Under the pieces are notes generated by a model. The model did not search any database and had not been told where the DNA came from. It saw nothing but the letters and a program-made list of their open reading frames with translations. A DNA stretch of 64,000 nucleotides from a virus, in IMG/VR virus record IMGVR_UViG_3300036780_000209, positions 102,499-166,498 of that record, one strand, 5' to 3'. A program made the position numbers and the translations under genes. Positions 54,494 through 63,230 of the stretch are shown here, piece after piece (within the stretch, counting starts at the first letter, position 1; every line of letters starts with the position of its first letter).

Positions 54494-54705
54494 GCGGGGA
54501 AGGCTAGCAGCCGGTGGTGCTCGTGCACCGCGTGTCCCGAGGCCCCGCAGGTGTCTCCCCCGGCGGTGGTGTGATTGGCCAGCTTCCCGCTGACGACGCT
54601 GACCCACTGGCCGCACTGGTCACAGTTCACTTCCGGCTTCCCTTCCCAGGATGACGTGCAGCAGGTATGGGGTGGTGCGGCTGCCAACTCCATGAGGGCT
54701 CTCAA
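54490..54705 (-). CDS. Small zinc-type protein
   Basis: A 71-residue protein with NCDQCGQWVSVVSGKLANHT ... CGASGHAVHEHH: C-x-x-C, later H and C-x4-H, a probable zinc finger. Coupled to the cupin gene. Confidence 0.6.
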   Translation of the reverse strand: MRALMELAAAPPHTCCTSSWEGKPEVNCDQCGQWVSVVSGKLANHTTAGGDTCGASGHAVHEHHRLLAFPA

Positions 54706-54926
54706 AGGCCAAGTTCTCCAGCAGCTTGCTCAGCAGCCACTACATCCTCGGCGAGAGTCATCCCCGCTATGCACCACTCCAGGAAGGTCCGAGCATTGGG
54801 ATTACGACGCAAACGGTTCCAGGCCGCTTCCTGGTTCTGCGCATCACCGACGAGCTTCTCCAGAGCGTGGAGTTCCACGCACCCGAGAACAACGACGATG
54901 CCAATCACCTGCAAGATGTCCTTCAT
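54702..54926 (-). CDS. Small membrane-anchored protein
   Basis: A 74-residue protein with N-terminal hydrophobic helix (LQVIGIVVVLGCVELHAL) and helical tail. First gene of the operon running to 51375. Confidence 0.55.
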   Translation of the reverse strand: MKDILQVIGIVVVLGCVELHALEKLVGDAQNQEAAWNRLRRNPNARTFLEWCIAGMTLAEDVVAAEQAAGELGL

Positions 54927-54960
54927 GAAAACTCAAGGTAGAGCATATAGAGCCTCACTG

Positions 54961-55734
54961 TCAAACTAGAGTGCAGAGCACCTCGGAGAGCGGACTCAGC
55001 GGGAAGTCAGCCAATACCTTACTCAGGCCCCAGAGGCCGAGCACAAGCAGCGGGCGGCCGGTCTCGCGCCAGGCAGCGTAGCGAGCGCGGTCGTCGTCGT
55101 CCTCATAGCCCTTGGTCTCGATGAAGAGCCCCAGGGTCGGCAGCCAGAAGTCCGGGCAGTACCAGCCGTCCTCGCCGAACTGCACTGCCTGGCTGCGGTC
55201 GGCGCGCTCGACCGGGAGCTTGGCGAACATGCACAGGCTCCAGAACAGGCACTCGTAGCTGGACTCGAAGACGATGTCGAAGTCGCCAACGGCGTAGAAC
55301 CGGCGTGTCTTCGTGTGCGTGGCGGCGCATTTATTCGAGCAATACTTGTTGTGGCCCTTGCCGTAATTCTTGTAGCGAGTTACTTCTTTCCCGCAGTTCA
55401 GGCAATTGAAGGTCACATGATTCGCAGGGTCAGGCTGACGCTTACCGCCATAAAGCTTCCGGCAGGTTTCCGAGCAGTACTTTTTCTGTTCCTTGTAGAT
55501 GTACTGCTGACCCGGCGGCGGCGGAACTTCGTTACCGCAAGGGCAGAGGGGCGGCTGGTACCGTTTTGCAGCCCGTACCGACTCGGCGCGCTGGGCAGCG
55601 GTCGCCCGGTTCGAGCACGCCTTGGTGCAGTAGATCTTGTTCCGGTAAGGCAGCTTGTCCGGGACCTCGAACTCCTGACCGCACTCGGCATGAGCACAGG
55701 TCTTGTGCAGGATCCCGGCCTTAGGCCGTGGCAT
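54961..55734 (-). CDS. Free-standing zinc-finger/PD-(D/E)XK homing nuclease candidate
   Basis: A 257-residue protein with several zinc knuckles (CAHAECGQEF, YCTKACSNR, CPCGNEVPPP, YCSETCRKLYG, CLNCGKEV, YCSNKC), the series seen in phage homing nucleases, then a Vsr/PD-(D/E)XK core: FDIVFESSYECLFWSLCMFA, DGWYCPDFWLPTLGLFIETKG (P-D-F ... I-E-T-K-G). It lies between the capsid operon and the small-gene operon and has lower G+C. The adjacent end of the capsid gene is also lower in G+C (see findings). Confidence 0.7.
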   Translation of the reverse strand: MPRPKAGILHKTCAHAECGQEFEVPDKLPYRNKIYCTKACSNRATAAQRAESVRAAKRYQPPLCPCGNEVPPPPGQQYIYKEQKKYCSETCRKLYGGKRQPDPANHVTFNCLNCGKEVTRYKNYGKGHNKYCSNKCAATHTKTRRFYAVGDFDIVFESSYECLFWSLCMFAKLPVERADRSQAVQFGEDGWYCPDFWLPTLGLFIETKGYEDDDDRARYAAWRETGRPLLVLGLWGLSKVLADFPLSPLSEVLCTLV

Positions 55735-55738
55735 GGCA

Positions 55739-55787
55739 GAACCCCCTGTCAGAGCCGTATCTTTGTACTGACTCTATCAGGGGGTTC
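55739..55787 (-). terminator. Hairpin between capsid and nuclease genes
   Basis: A perfect 10-base stem GAACCCCCTG / CAGGGGGTTC with a 29-base loop, between the capsid stop and the nuclease start. The loop is long and a T run is missing, so it may be a leader structure instead. Confidence 0.4.
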
Positions 55788-55815
55788 CGTGTCTTGCAGT
55801 CAGATCATCACTGAA

Positions 55816-56832
55816 TCATGACTTGGTAATTGTGGCGATGCCCCTCGGATTCAGGATACTCATCGCAACCATCTCATCGAAGACCCAACCCTTCCAGAAC
55901 GCCTCAACGTTGTGGTTCTCTTCCACGTCCAAACTGTACAAAACGGGGAAAACGCCCAGGAAGTTAGGCTCAGGAGTCAGGAAAATCTTCGCCTGAGGGA
56001 CGATAATGGACCTCTGGATCTGGAACTCCCCAAAGGACGTAATCGTCTCACCGGCGACAACCCGGTCCTTAAACGCCCAACCCGTCTGATTGATATCCCA
56101 TCGGTACATATCCCGGAAGTCGAACGGGTTGATCATGATCCGGGCCGACGGCAGCTCGTGCAGGTCGGTCATGGCCACGGCCGAGTAGAGCGAGCCCGGG
56201 GTCAGGTAGCCCGACGCCTCGGTGATGTTGTGGTTCGGGGTGACCACGTGATCGGGCCGGGTGGCGTAGTCGGTGACGGCGGCCTGCAGGATGACCAGGA
56301 GCCGGGCGTCCTCCTGCTTGAGGATGGCCTGCTTGGTCTCGTCCTGGGCCTGCTCCACCGCGTTGATCCGCAGGTAGAAGAGGTCTTCCTTGCGGATGGC
56401 CGGGCGGGAGGCGATCCGGAAGAACCGCACCGGGATGCGCTTGCCCTCGAACGGGGTCACGCGGACCTCGCCCTCGGTGCCCGACAGGATGTAGGCCTGG
56501 CCCAGGTCGTCCCACACGTCGTACTCGACGGGGGTGCCCGGGGTGACCGGGTCCTCGACCAGCACGTTGCGGGTGATGCCCTGGTACCGCAGCTTGAGCT
56601 GGATGGGGCCGACCATGCCCACGCCCAGCCTGCGGAAGCCGTGCATCTCGTCGCTCAGGATGAGCGCCATCTTGCGGACCTTGGCCTCCCGCGTCAGCGG
56701 GGACTTGCCGCTGCGCCGGGCCTCGATCTGGGCGACGTAGTCGTCTGACTTCCGTGCGGCGACACGAGGACGCAAGCCGCCACGAGGTGCCAGCGCCAGT
56801 TGCCCGTCTGCCACTGTGGCCAGCTCGTTCAT
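55816..56832 (-). CDS. Major capsid protein (HK97-type)
   Basis: A 338-residue protein with a basic N-terminal arm, a helical stretch, FFRIASRPAIRKEDLFYLRI in the middle and a C-terminal part (SFGEFQIQRSIIVPQAKIFL ... EENHNVEAFWKGWVFDEMVA) fitting the A-domain/P-domain pattern of myovirus capsid proteins. It follows the protease and decoration genes. The last about 290 bases (55820-56110) have clearly lower G+C and other codon preference than the rest. ATG start with AAGGAAAT. Confidence 0.75.
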   Translation of the reverse strand: MNELATVADGQLALAPRGGLRPRVAARKSDDYVAQIEARRSGKSPLTREAKVRKMALILSDEMHGFRRLGVGMVGPIQLKLRYQGITRNVLVEDPVTPGTPVEYDVWDDLGQAYILSGTEGEVRVTPFEGKRIPVRFFRIASRPAIRKEDLFYLRINAVEQAQDETKQAILKQEDARLLVILQAAVTDYATRPDHVVTPNHNITEASGYLTPGSLYSAVAMTDLHELPSARIMINPFDFRDMYRWDINQTGWAFKDRVVAGETITSFGEFQIQRSIIVPQAKIFLTPEPNFLGVFPVLYSLDVEENHNVEAFWKGWVFDEMVAMSILNPRGIATITKS

Positions 56833-56872
56833 CTGGTATTTCCTTCCTTGCGTTGCCGCGTGAGAGAGCCGG

Positions 56873-57454
56873 TCAGCCCTTGACCGAGTTGGCAGCCAGG
56901 CCGGCCTCGAACATCAGGCCGCCGATGGTGAGCTTGGTGGAGCTGTTGACCTTGAGCAGCCGGGCAATCGGGTAGGTGCTCTGGTTGGCAGCGCCCTGGG
57001 GAACGAGCATCCCCTGGTTGGACCCGGCGGTGGAGAAGTAGACCAGCGCCGATCCGGACCCGTCGGTGGGGTCAGTCCAGGACTGGGTGGCGTCGAAGGC
57101 GGGAGCCAGGATCTCGAACTCGCTGTCGGGTCCCAGGACCCACACCGCGAAGGCGTTGATGCCCGCGAAGAGCAGCTCGTCGATCCCGTCGCCGCCGACG
57201 TACAGGCCGCCGAGGCCGTAGCCGATCTGGCTGCCGGCCGACGCCATGGTCTTGCCGCCCATCTGGCCGGTGGTCGCGCCGCCGAGCGCCACGAGGTCAC
57301 CGCCCGTGCGGACATAGACCATGCCCGGCCAGGCGGGAACGGCCCGGGTCCACCCTGGGTCCAGGAAGCAGGGCTTGGGGGTGGCCTGCGTCCAGGAATA
57401 GAGAGGCCGGATCGTCCTCTTGATGTAATCATTTGAGAGGTAAGTCCGAATCAT
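56873..57454 (-). CDS. Capsid decoration/minor head protein
   Basis: A 193-residue, Gly/Ala-rich beta protein (GQMGGKTMASAGSQIGYGLG). It sits between the capsid gene and a two-repeat protein, a place often held by a decoration or head-stabilising protein. No catalytic motif. Confidence 0.6.
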   Translation of the reverse strand: MIRTYLSNDYIKRTIRPLYSWTQATPKPCFLDPGWTRAVPAWPGMVYVRTGGDLVALGGATTGQMGGKTMASAGSQIGYGLGGLYVGGDGIDELLFAGINAFAVWVLGPDSEFEILAPAFDATQSWTDPTDGSGSALVYFSTAGSNQGMLVPQGAANQSTYPIARLLKVNSSTKLTIGGLMFEAGLAANSVKG

Positions 57455-57526
57455 CGGTCTCTCGCTCCTCTTTCCGGTGAGCCTTCCTGCTATTCCTTTC
57501 GGGGGAGCGCAGGAGAAGGGACAGCG

Positions 57527-57856
57527 TCAGGTCAGGGTGGTCGTGTCAGCGGAGAACAGCGCCGACTTCGCGGCGGCGCTGATCGTCGAGTACTGCTCGT
57601 CCGAGAGGGTCACCACGTCGCCGCCCTTGTACCGGCCGAAATTCGGCAGGGTGACGTTGGTGAGGCCTGCCGTGATGGTCACCTGGTGCGACACGGTCCC
57701 TCCCAGGTAGGAATGACTGAACAGCGACGATGACGTGGTGCTCAGCAGCCCGTACTCGCGGTCGGAGACCGTGAACACGGCACCGCCCTGGTAGCGGTTC
57801 CCGCTGGGGGCCACCAGGTCCTTCACGCCGGCGTTCACCGTGAGCTGGTAGGTCAT
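57527..57856 (-). CDS. Two-repeat head decoration-like protein
   Basis: ATG 57856 overlaps the protease-ORF stop by one base (109 residues); the longer frame is a shadow. Two 41-residue repeats share (V/I)xAGxxxxxxPxxxRYxGG(A/D)VxTxSD(R/E)(E/Q)Y and end in LFS. Likely a small surface protein of the head. Confidence 0.65.
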   Translation of the reverse strand: MTYQLTVNAGVKDLVAPSGNRYQGGAVFTVSDREYGLLSTTSSSLFSHSYLGGTVSHQVTITAGLTNVTLPNFGRYKGGDVVTLSDEQYSTISAAAKSALFSADTTTLT

Positions 57857-60800
57857 CAGTCCAGGAAGATGTCGAAGGCGTCGGCTTCGTCCATGGACGC
57901 GGCGGTGGCATAGGTCAGGGGTGCCGGGGCCGATGCCATGGACGGGGCGGCCCGGGACGTGCGGGCCATCTGGCGCTGCTGCCCCGGAGCGGGACGGCGG
58001 CGGGCCATCTGGCCCAGTACCTCGATCTCGCGCTCGATGTCGTGGACGCTCAGCGACGCGTCCCGCTCGATCCCCGCGCCGATGTCGAGGTCGTCTCCCT
58101 GGACGAGGCCCGCCTGGACGCGCAGGCGTCCCAGGCGCATTGACGCCATGGTCCGGATCGCCGCGTCCCCGGAGGCCATCGAGGCCTCCTTCTCGCGGGC
58201 CGCGAGCATCCACGGGAAGGCCGTGCCGTCATTGCCCTGGCCGCCGATCCCCGGGCCGCTGGCCTTGAGGGGGTCGGGGGCGATCCGCACGTCAGTCTCG
58301 ATCCGGCGCTGCTGGATCGGGACCCCGCCGTCCTGGGACGGGTTGGTGCCGGTGACCGGCGCGGTCACGTCGGTCAGGTTGGTGGCCGGGGCAGCCGGCA
58401 TCTCGATGCCCGGGGTGAGGGGCGTCGAGGTCTGCGCGGCCGGGACGTTGGCCGTCGAGCCGGGGGTAGTGCCGGGCCGCGACGGGTCGTCCTCCGTGTG
58501 CCCGGTGCCGCGAGGCCACGGGCCGCTGTGCTCGGTGCCGCCGCTGGCCAGGGCGTCCTCGGTGGACTGGGTGGCCGGCTGCTGGGGCGGGTCGGGGACC
58601 GGGGACGCCGGGTTCATCAGGTCGGCCTGGCTCCGGATCTGGTCCAGCTCGTCGCTCACGCCGGCCAGCTCGGCCATGAAGCGAAGCTGAGCGCGCAGGA
58701 CCGCGTTCTCCTTGCGCAGGCCAGCGAGCTGCTCACGCTGGGCGGCAGTCTTGGTGCTCATTACGTCTTCGTCTCCCTCATCCGGAGATGGCTCCTGATC
58801 CTTCTCGGGGTTGCCCGGGTCATCTACAGGCTCCAGCGGGGCCTGGCCGCAGGCCGGGCAGCGAGCGCCCGGCTGGGCTCCCTGGTCCCCGGCCGCGAAC
58901 ACCGATCCGCAGGCCGGGCAGCCGAGCACGGCTGACTCCAGGTCCTCCTCGCCCTGCTCCGCCTCTTCCTCGCCGGCCTGCTCGGCCTGCTCCCCCTCGG
59001 CGATTTCCTCCTGGCCGGCCTGCTCCTCGGCCTCCTCGGGGTTCTCCGGGTCCGGGCCGTTCTGCATGTCCCCGGAAGGCTGGCCGCCGACCGGCGCGGG
59101 CACGCCGTTGGGGGTGAGCTGGTCCGGGTGGAAGAGCTGGTGATCGGCGTCGGGGAAGGACCCCTGCTGGCCGGCCTCGTCGGCCGGTCCCTGGGGCAGG
59201 CCGTTCATGCCCACCTCGCCCGCCTGCTCCAGCTCGTCGCGGACCTGGGCGGCCTTGTCCACGTCCGGGTCGCGGAACAGGTCCGGCGGTGACACGAACC
59301 CGCACACCGGGCACCGGTCGCCGGTCCAGACGTTCGCCTCGCCGCAGACCGGGCACTCTTCCTGGCGCAGCGTGTTGATCTTCGGCGGCACCGTCGTCTC
59401 GCCGTAGGCCAGGTACCGCATGCCTGCCGCCTTCTTCTTGGGAGGGCGGGCGACCTGGGTGGGCTCGTGCATCTCCTCGGTGGTCTTCCCCGGCTGCACC
59501 AGGTGGAAGTGGTCGTGCTGGACCTCGGGGTGCTGGTCGTGAGCGTGCTGGTGCCAGCGCTTCCAGGAGTTAAGCTCCAGGGCGATGCGGCCCTTGCCCG
59601 TGGCCCCGTTCAGCTCCTCGTCCTGCTTGTGGTTGCGCTGCTGCTGCACCAGCCAGGTGACGGCCTGGACCTCGTGCGGGTGGATCACGTGCCCGTGCTG
59701 CTTGCTGAGCTGATCGGCGGCCTGGCGGTAGGTATCGGCCACGTAGTTGTACTGCGCCGTGTCCCGGGGCTCGCTGATGGGGGCCTTGGCCAGGTCATCG
59801 TCGCTGACCCGGCGGCCGATCGCCACGGACAGGGCGTGCCGGTCGATCACCACCCGGCTCTTCCCGGCGGCCTTGTCCTCCTCGCTGTCGCCCCCGTGCT
59901 CGATGAGATGCGCGAAGGAGTTGGTCTTCGGCCGGGTGAGCACGTCGTTGTAGTGCTCGCCGCGCAGTATCCGCTGGGCGGACTTCTGGTGGTTCCCCAT
60001 GGCCCCGCTGCCCGGGCCGGGCGCGTTGTCGGGGTCCCGGAGTGCCCGGGAGGCGTTCATCATGTTGACGGGCCACAGGGTCCGGGGAGAGTAAGCGGAC
60101 AGCACGCCGGCCGTGGTGGCCAGGGAGTGCCCGTAGTTGTGCGCCATCGCCTTCGCGATGTGATGCGCCTCGGGGTACCAGTGGCGGCCGATCGCCCGGG
60201 CGTCCTCGTCCGACTCGTTGTAGGCGTTGACGATGTGCTGGGGGTGGACCGGGCTGTGCTCGAAGAACGGGTGCTGGCCGGGGACGGATTCCTTGCGCGG
60301 GGCGGCCTCGGCCCGCAGGCCGCCACGGTGCTCCCAGGGCGGGCACGAATCATGCTCGCAGGCCGTCGGCCCGACAGCGCGGTTCCAGCGCCTGCGCTCA
60401 TCTCGCTGGCGGCTGAGCCTGCGGTCGGCGGGCAGCGGCTTCTCCCGCAGGGGACTGTCAATCATGTTCCAGCGGGCGCGCAGGTGCTTCACGACGCTCT
60501 CGGGAGTGCTGCCCGGCTGCAGGGGAGTAAAGGACGAGTGGTTCTGGTCCGGGCGGTTTACCCGCCATCCGTGCTCGCGCTCGGTAGCGGAGGGATCACC
60601 GCCCCGGTCGAACGCCTCCATGAGCCCCTTGGCGGCATCGGGAGGACCGCCGAGCGGATCGACGTTCATCCCGCGCAGCGTCTCGCGGTCGCGCCAGGCA
60701 TCGGTATTAACGTCAAGGCGCTGGCGGCGCTCGTCGTCATAGCCGCGCCTGACGGGAAATTCCCTCGTGTGATGACGCGGCACGTTATCGTCCCTGCCGA

Positions 60801-62154
60801 CCCCCGAGATCAGGTCGTCAAGCCATCTCTGGTGATCAGGGCCCTCGTACGTCTGGCCACGGGGGATGTTAACCCGGGGCAGCCTGCTGGACGGGATGAC
60901 CGGGTTCTCCCCGCCCTCCTGGTTGGCTGCCTGGAAGTGGGCGAGCAGGGCGGGCTGAGCGCTAAAGTAAACGCCATGGTCAGCAGGTCTGGATCTTCCG
61001 GTCAGTTTGTCCGGACCACCACGGAGATCGAGCGGTACCTCTCGCATATCGACCTTGCCCCCGGCCCGGGATTGTGTAACTCGTGGACGGGCGGGACCTT
61101 CGACAGCGGATACCCGCGATTCTGCCTGTCCGATGCCAGGCGCAGTTCGGTGCGAGCCCATCGCTACGGCTGGAAGCTGCTCCGGGGACCTATTCCGCCG
61201 GAAAAGATCATCCTGCATTCCTGCGACTTCCTGCTGTGCATGAACCCGGCGCACTGGTCGCTGGGCACCAATGCGGAGAACTCGGCCGACATGGTCACCA
61301 GAGGGCGCAGCCTGCCCGGCAGCCGGAACCCTCAGGCCAGGCTCACCGAAGCTGACATACCTCGGATCAAGGAGCTGATCGCTGAGGGAAGCCTGCCGTT
61401 GACCGAGATCGCCCGCATGTTCGGCGTCACGCCGCCGCTGATCGGGCATATCAAGCGAGGCACTGCGTGGAAGCATGTCCTTTGACATACCTCTTGTATC
61501 GATATCACCCAAAAACACAGCCGTCGGATCGGCGGGCTCCTCTACCAGGAGGGAGTTCTCGAAGAAGCTCAGGCCGGCGCAGATCTCGCGGATGATCTCC
61601 TCGCGGATCTTGCCCTCGCGGCGCAGCCGGATCTTCTTGCCCTTCAAGCTGGGCAGGTGGCGGCAGTACTCAGCGGGGGAGGTGGCCTGGTTGCCGCAGG
61701 CGGAGCAGGTGGAGCGCTCCACGTCCACGCCCATGGACGTGCGGTTGATCCGCTTCTTGATAAGCGCCTTCGCCAGGCGCGGGAAGCGGAGGGCATCGAT
61801 CTCCATCAGGCCCTCGACCCAGGTGTCCGGCGTCCCGTCGGGATTGCGGTCGCGGTGCAGGGCAACGGCGACGATGACGCCCCGGGCACGGCGGTGGTTT
61901 GCGTTGTGGTGGTTGACGAAGACCGGCTTGCCCAGGAAGCTCTTGTAGCCGGCCTCGATCTCGCCGGCCGGGAACTCGTCGTGGTTGTCGTTGCACCGGG
62001 ACGAGATCATCCGGGAGCGGACATAGAGGTAGCCGTTGCGCGGCGCATAGTCGAAGGCCACCCGGTGAGCGGCCTTGACCAGGGCGCGCTTCGACGTGCC
62101 CGCCGGGACGCGCCAGGCGTCCAGCACTTCGAGCGTGGCATACTTGCGCAGCAA
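57856..62154 (-). CDS. Prohead protease with inserted middle and scaffold-like C-terminus (1,432-codon frame)
   Basis: TTG 62154 with GGGAGG. Residues 1-222 resemble capsid-maturation proteases: SFLGKPVFVNHHNANHRRAR (candidate catalytic His), NRTSMGVDVERSTCSACGN (candidate Ser), with C-x-x-C ... YCRHL. Residues 224-393 are only the antisense of an HNH gene. Residues about 640-840 resemble a family known from phages and mobile elements (ATTAGVLSAYSPRTLW, KTNSFAHLI, VVIDRHALSVAIGR, EVQAVTWLVQQ; DUF7178-like as I recall). Residues 931-955 form a zinc pair (CPVCG ... CPVCG); the rest is acidic, with a coiled coil near 1140-1190, like a scaffold. Whether all is translated as one chain is uncertain. 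Confidence 0.6.
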   Translation of the reverse strand: MLRKYATLEVLDAWRVPAGTSKRALVKAAHRVAFDYAPRNGYLYVRSRMISSRCNDNHDEFPAGEIEAGYKSFLGKPVFVNHHNANHRRARGVIVAVALHRDRNPDGTPDTWVEGLMEIDALRFPRLAKALIKKRINRTSMGVDVERSTCSACGNQATSPAEYCRHLPSLKGKKIRLRREGKIREEIIREICAGLSFFENSLLVEEPADPTAVFLGDIDTRGMSKDMLPRSASLDMPDQRRRDAEHAGDLGQRQASLSDQLLDPRYVSFGEPGLRVPAAGQAAPSGDHVGRVLRIGAQRPVRRVHAQQEVAGMQDDLFRRNRSPEQLPAVAMGSHRTAPGIGQAESRVSAVEGPARPRVTQSRAGGKVDMREVPLDLRGGPDKLTGRSRPADHGVYFSAQPALLAHFQAANQEGGENPVIPSSRLPRVNIPRGQTYEGPDHQRWLDDLISGVGRDDNVPRHHTREFPVRRGYDDERRQRLDVNTDAWRDRETLRGMNVDPLGGPPDAAKGLMEAFDRGGDPSATEREHGWRVNRPDQNHSSFTPLQPGSTPESVVKHLRARWNMIDSPLREKPLPADRRLSRQRDERRRWNRAVGPTACEHDSCPPWEHRGGLRAEAAPRKESVPGQHPFFEHSPVHPQHIVNAYNESDEDARAIGRHWYPEAHHIAKAMAHNYGHSLATTAGVLSAYSPRTLWPVNMMNASRALRDPDNAPGPGSGAMGNHQKSAQRILRGEHYNDVLTRPKTNSFAHLIEHGGDSEEDKAAGKSRVVIDRHALSVAIGRRVSDDDLAKAPISEPRDTAQYNYVADTYRQAADQLSKQHGHVIHPHEVQAVTWLVQQQRNHKQDEELNGATGKGRIALELNSWKRWHQHAHDQHPEVQHDHFHLVQPGKTTEEMHEPTQVARPPKKKAAGMRYLAYGETTVPPKINTLRQEECPVCGEANVWTGDRCPVCGFVSPPDLFRDPDVDKAAQVRDELEQAGEVGMNGLPQGPADEAGQQGSFPDADHQLFHPDQLTPNGVPAPVGGQPSGDMQNGPDPENPEEAEEQAGQEEIAEGEQAEQAGEEEAEQGEEDLESAVLGCPACGSVFAAGDQGAQPGARCPACGQAPLEPVDDPGNPEKDQEPSPDEGDEDVMSTKTAAQREQLAGLRKENAVLRAQLRFMAELAGVSDELDQIRSQADLMNPASPVPDPPQQPATQSTEDALASGGTEHSGPWPRGTGHTEDDPSRPGTTPGSTANVPAAQTSTPLTPGIEMPAAPATNLTDVTAPVTGTNPSQDGGVPIQQRRIETDVRIAPDPLKASGPGIGGQGNDGTAFPWMLAAREKEASMASGDAAIRTMASMRLGRLRVQAGLVQGDDLDIGAGIERDASLSVHDIEREIEVLGQMARRRPAPGQQRQMARTSRAAPSMASAPAPLTYATAASMDEADAFDIFLD
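60976..61485 (+). CDS. HNH homing endonuclease, antisense inside the protease frame
   Basis: A 169-residue protein on the opposite strand. It has IILHSCDFLLCMNPAHWSLG then TNAENSADM, the H-x-C ... N-P-x-H-x-x-x-G-T-x-x-E-N signature of phage HNH enzymes, and a C-terminal helix-turn-helix (LTEIARMFGVTPPLIGHIKR). Start ATG 60976. It lies directly after the protease domain, as an insertion. The opposite frame stays open over its whole length. Confidence 0.8.
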   Translation: MVSRSGSSGQFVRTTTEIERYLSHIDLAPGPGLCNSWTGGTFDSGYPRFCLSDARRSSVRAHRYGWKLLRGPIPPEKIILHSCDFLLCMNPAHWSLGTNAENSADMVTRGRSLPGSRNPQARLTEADIPRIKELIAEGSLPLTEIARMFGVTPPLIGHIKRGTAWKHVL

Positions 62155-62199
62155 CGGTGCCTCCCGGTTCTCCCTCCTTCTGGGGGCCGGGCAGGCATG

Positions 62200-62234
62200 A
62201 CAGAGCCCCGGCGCCTGCTGGCTGCCGGGGCTCT
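62200..62234 (-). terminator. Hairpin after the 62586-62251 gene
   Basis: A perfect 12-base stem CAGAGCCCCGGC / GCCGGGGCTCTG with an 11-base loop in the gap before the protease frame. No T run. Confidence 0.5.
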
Positions 62235-62250
62235 GCGGGACTAAGGGGCG

Positions 62251-62586
62251 TTACCAGCCTGGCTTCCAGGGCCGGTAGAGAGCGGCGTACTTGTCGGGGG
62301 CGGGCTCGGGCCGGCGCTCAGGCTCGGGCTGGCCGATCGCGGCCAGCCCGCTGCGGTACTCCGCCTGGCTGAGGACCCGGTGACGGCCGGTGTACTGCCT
62401 GCGATCGGCCCGGGCCGCGACTGCATGCCGCTGCAGGGTGCGGATCTGCTCGGCGTCAGCGAGGCTCAGCGGCTTCTCGCCGCGCTCGGGCCTCCAGCCG
62501 GGCAGGAAGATCATCTCGGGCTCGCGCCAGGCGGCTGCCGCGATCGTGATGATCGTCAGCAGGGCCAGGATCTGGTCGGGGCTCAT
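62251..62586 (-). CDS. Small membrane-anchored protein
   Basis: ATG 62586 with GGAGGA upstream (111 residues); longer frame rejected because it crosses a hairpin. N-terminal transmembrane helix (DQILALLTIITIAAAAW) followed by a charged, helical tail and a Pro-rich end. Confidence 0.6.
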   Translation of the reverse strand: MSPDQILALLTIITIAAAAWREPEMIFLPGWRPERGEKPLSLADAEQIRTLQRHAVAARADRRQYTGRHRVLSQAEYRSGLAAIGQPEPERRPEPAPDKYAALYRPWKPGW

Positions 62587-62610
62587 GCTTTCCTCCTCGG
62601 AATCTGAATT

Positions 62611-62646
62611 CCCCACTGCAGGTTCTCCCGGGAACCTGCAGTGGGG
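62611..62646 (-). terminator. Hairpin terminator after the 63194-62655 gene
   Basis: A perfect 15-base stem CCCCACTGCAGGTTC / GAACCTGCAGTGGGG with a 6-base loop, eight bases after the stop region. Confidence 0.65.
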
Positions 62647-62654
62647 GTTTAAGT

Positions 62655-63194
62655 TCAGCGGCCCTTGTTGCGGCAGACCGGACCCTTGCCGATCCGGCGT
62701 GATTCCTCGTCGGTCAGGTGACGGCCGCAGTCCCCGCAGATGCCGAGCTGCTGGCCGAACAGGTAGGAGGCCTCGTCGATCCCGTAATCCGCTATCGCCT
62801 GGGCGGCAGCCCGCTGGTGCATGTTGCCGAGCCGGGCGTTCTCCTGGCCGCCGATGATGCGCTCGATGAAGGTGCGGCCGGCCCACTTGCCCTTGTCCGG
62901 GCGGTCCACCTGCCAGAAGTCGAAGTCGTTGTTGCCGGTGAGCGAGGGGGTGGCATACCGCCCCGGCGGGATGTGCTGGAACGCGCTCATGGGCGGGGGC
63001 ACGGCGGCCCCCGGGGGAGCCGGGGCGGTACCGGGCTCCAGGTCATCGCACCGGTTCAGGTAGTCGCGCATCCTGAGCGCCGCCGCCTCGCTCAGCGTGC
63101 CGCTGAGCTGGGAAGAGTCCAGGTTGTGCCGGACGGTGGCGGCCTTGCGGCGCAGCCAGTCCATCTTCTCGGGGGTAGTAAGCGTCTCGTTCAT
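62655..63194 (-). CDS. DUF6011-like protein
   Basis: A 179-residue protein. The C-terminal ICGDCGRHLTDEESRRIGKG then PVC fits the DUF6011 pattern C-x-x-C-G-R-x-L-T-D-x-x-S-x-x-x-G-x-G-P-x-C, a small zinc-binding module of phages. The centre has NNDFDFWQVDRPDKGKWAGRTF. Promoter and operator lie directly upstream. Confidence 0.65.
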   Translation of the reverse strand: MNETLTTPEKMDWLRRKAATVRHNLDSSQLSGTLSEAAALRMRDYLNRCDDLEPGTAPAPPGAAVPPPMSAFQHIPPGRYATPSLTGNNDFDFWQVDRPDKGKWAGRTFIERIIGGQENARLGNMHQRAAAQAIADYGIDEASYLFGQQLGICGDCGRHLTDEESRRIGKGPVCRNKGR

Positions 63195-63230
63195 CTCGCC
63201 TCTGCTTCTGCTCGCCTCTGCTGTGTACTT

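Noticed and set aside
57527-58213. 228-codon minus-strand protein
   Set aside because: Only the last 109 codons from ATG 57856 are protein-like; the rest overlaps the protease frame out of frame.
59467-60975. N-terminal extension of the HNH gene
   Set aside because: The extension is antisense of the protease frame; ATG 60976 gives a normal HNH protein.
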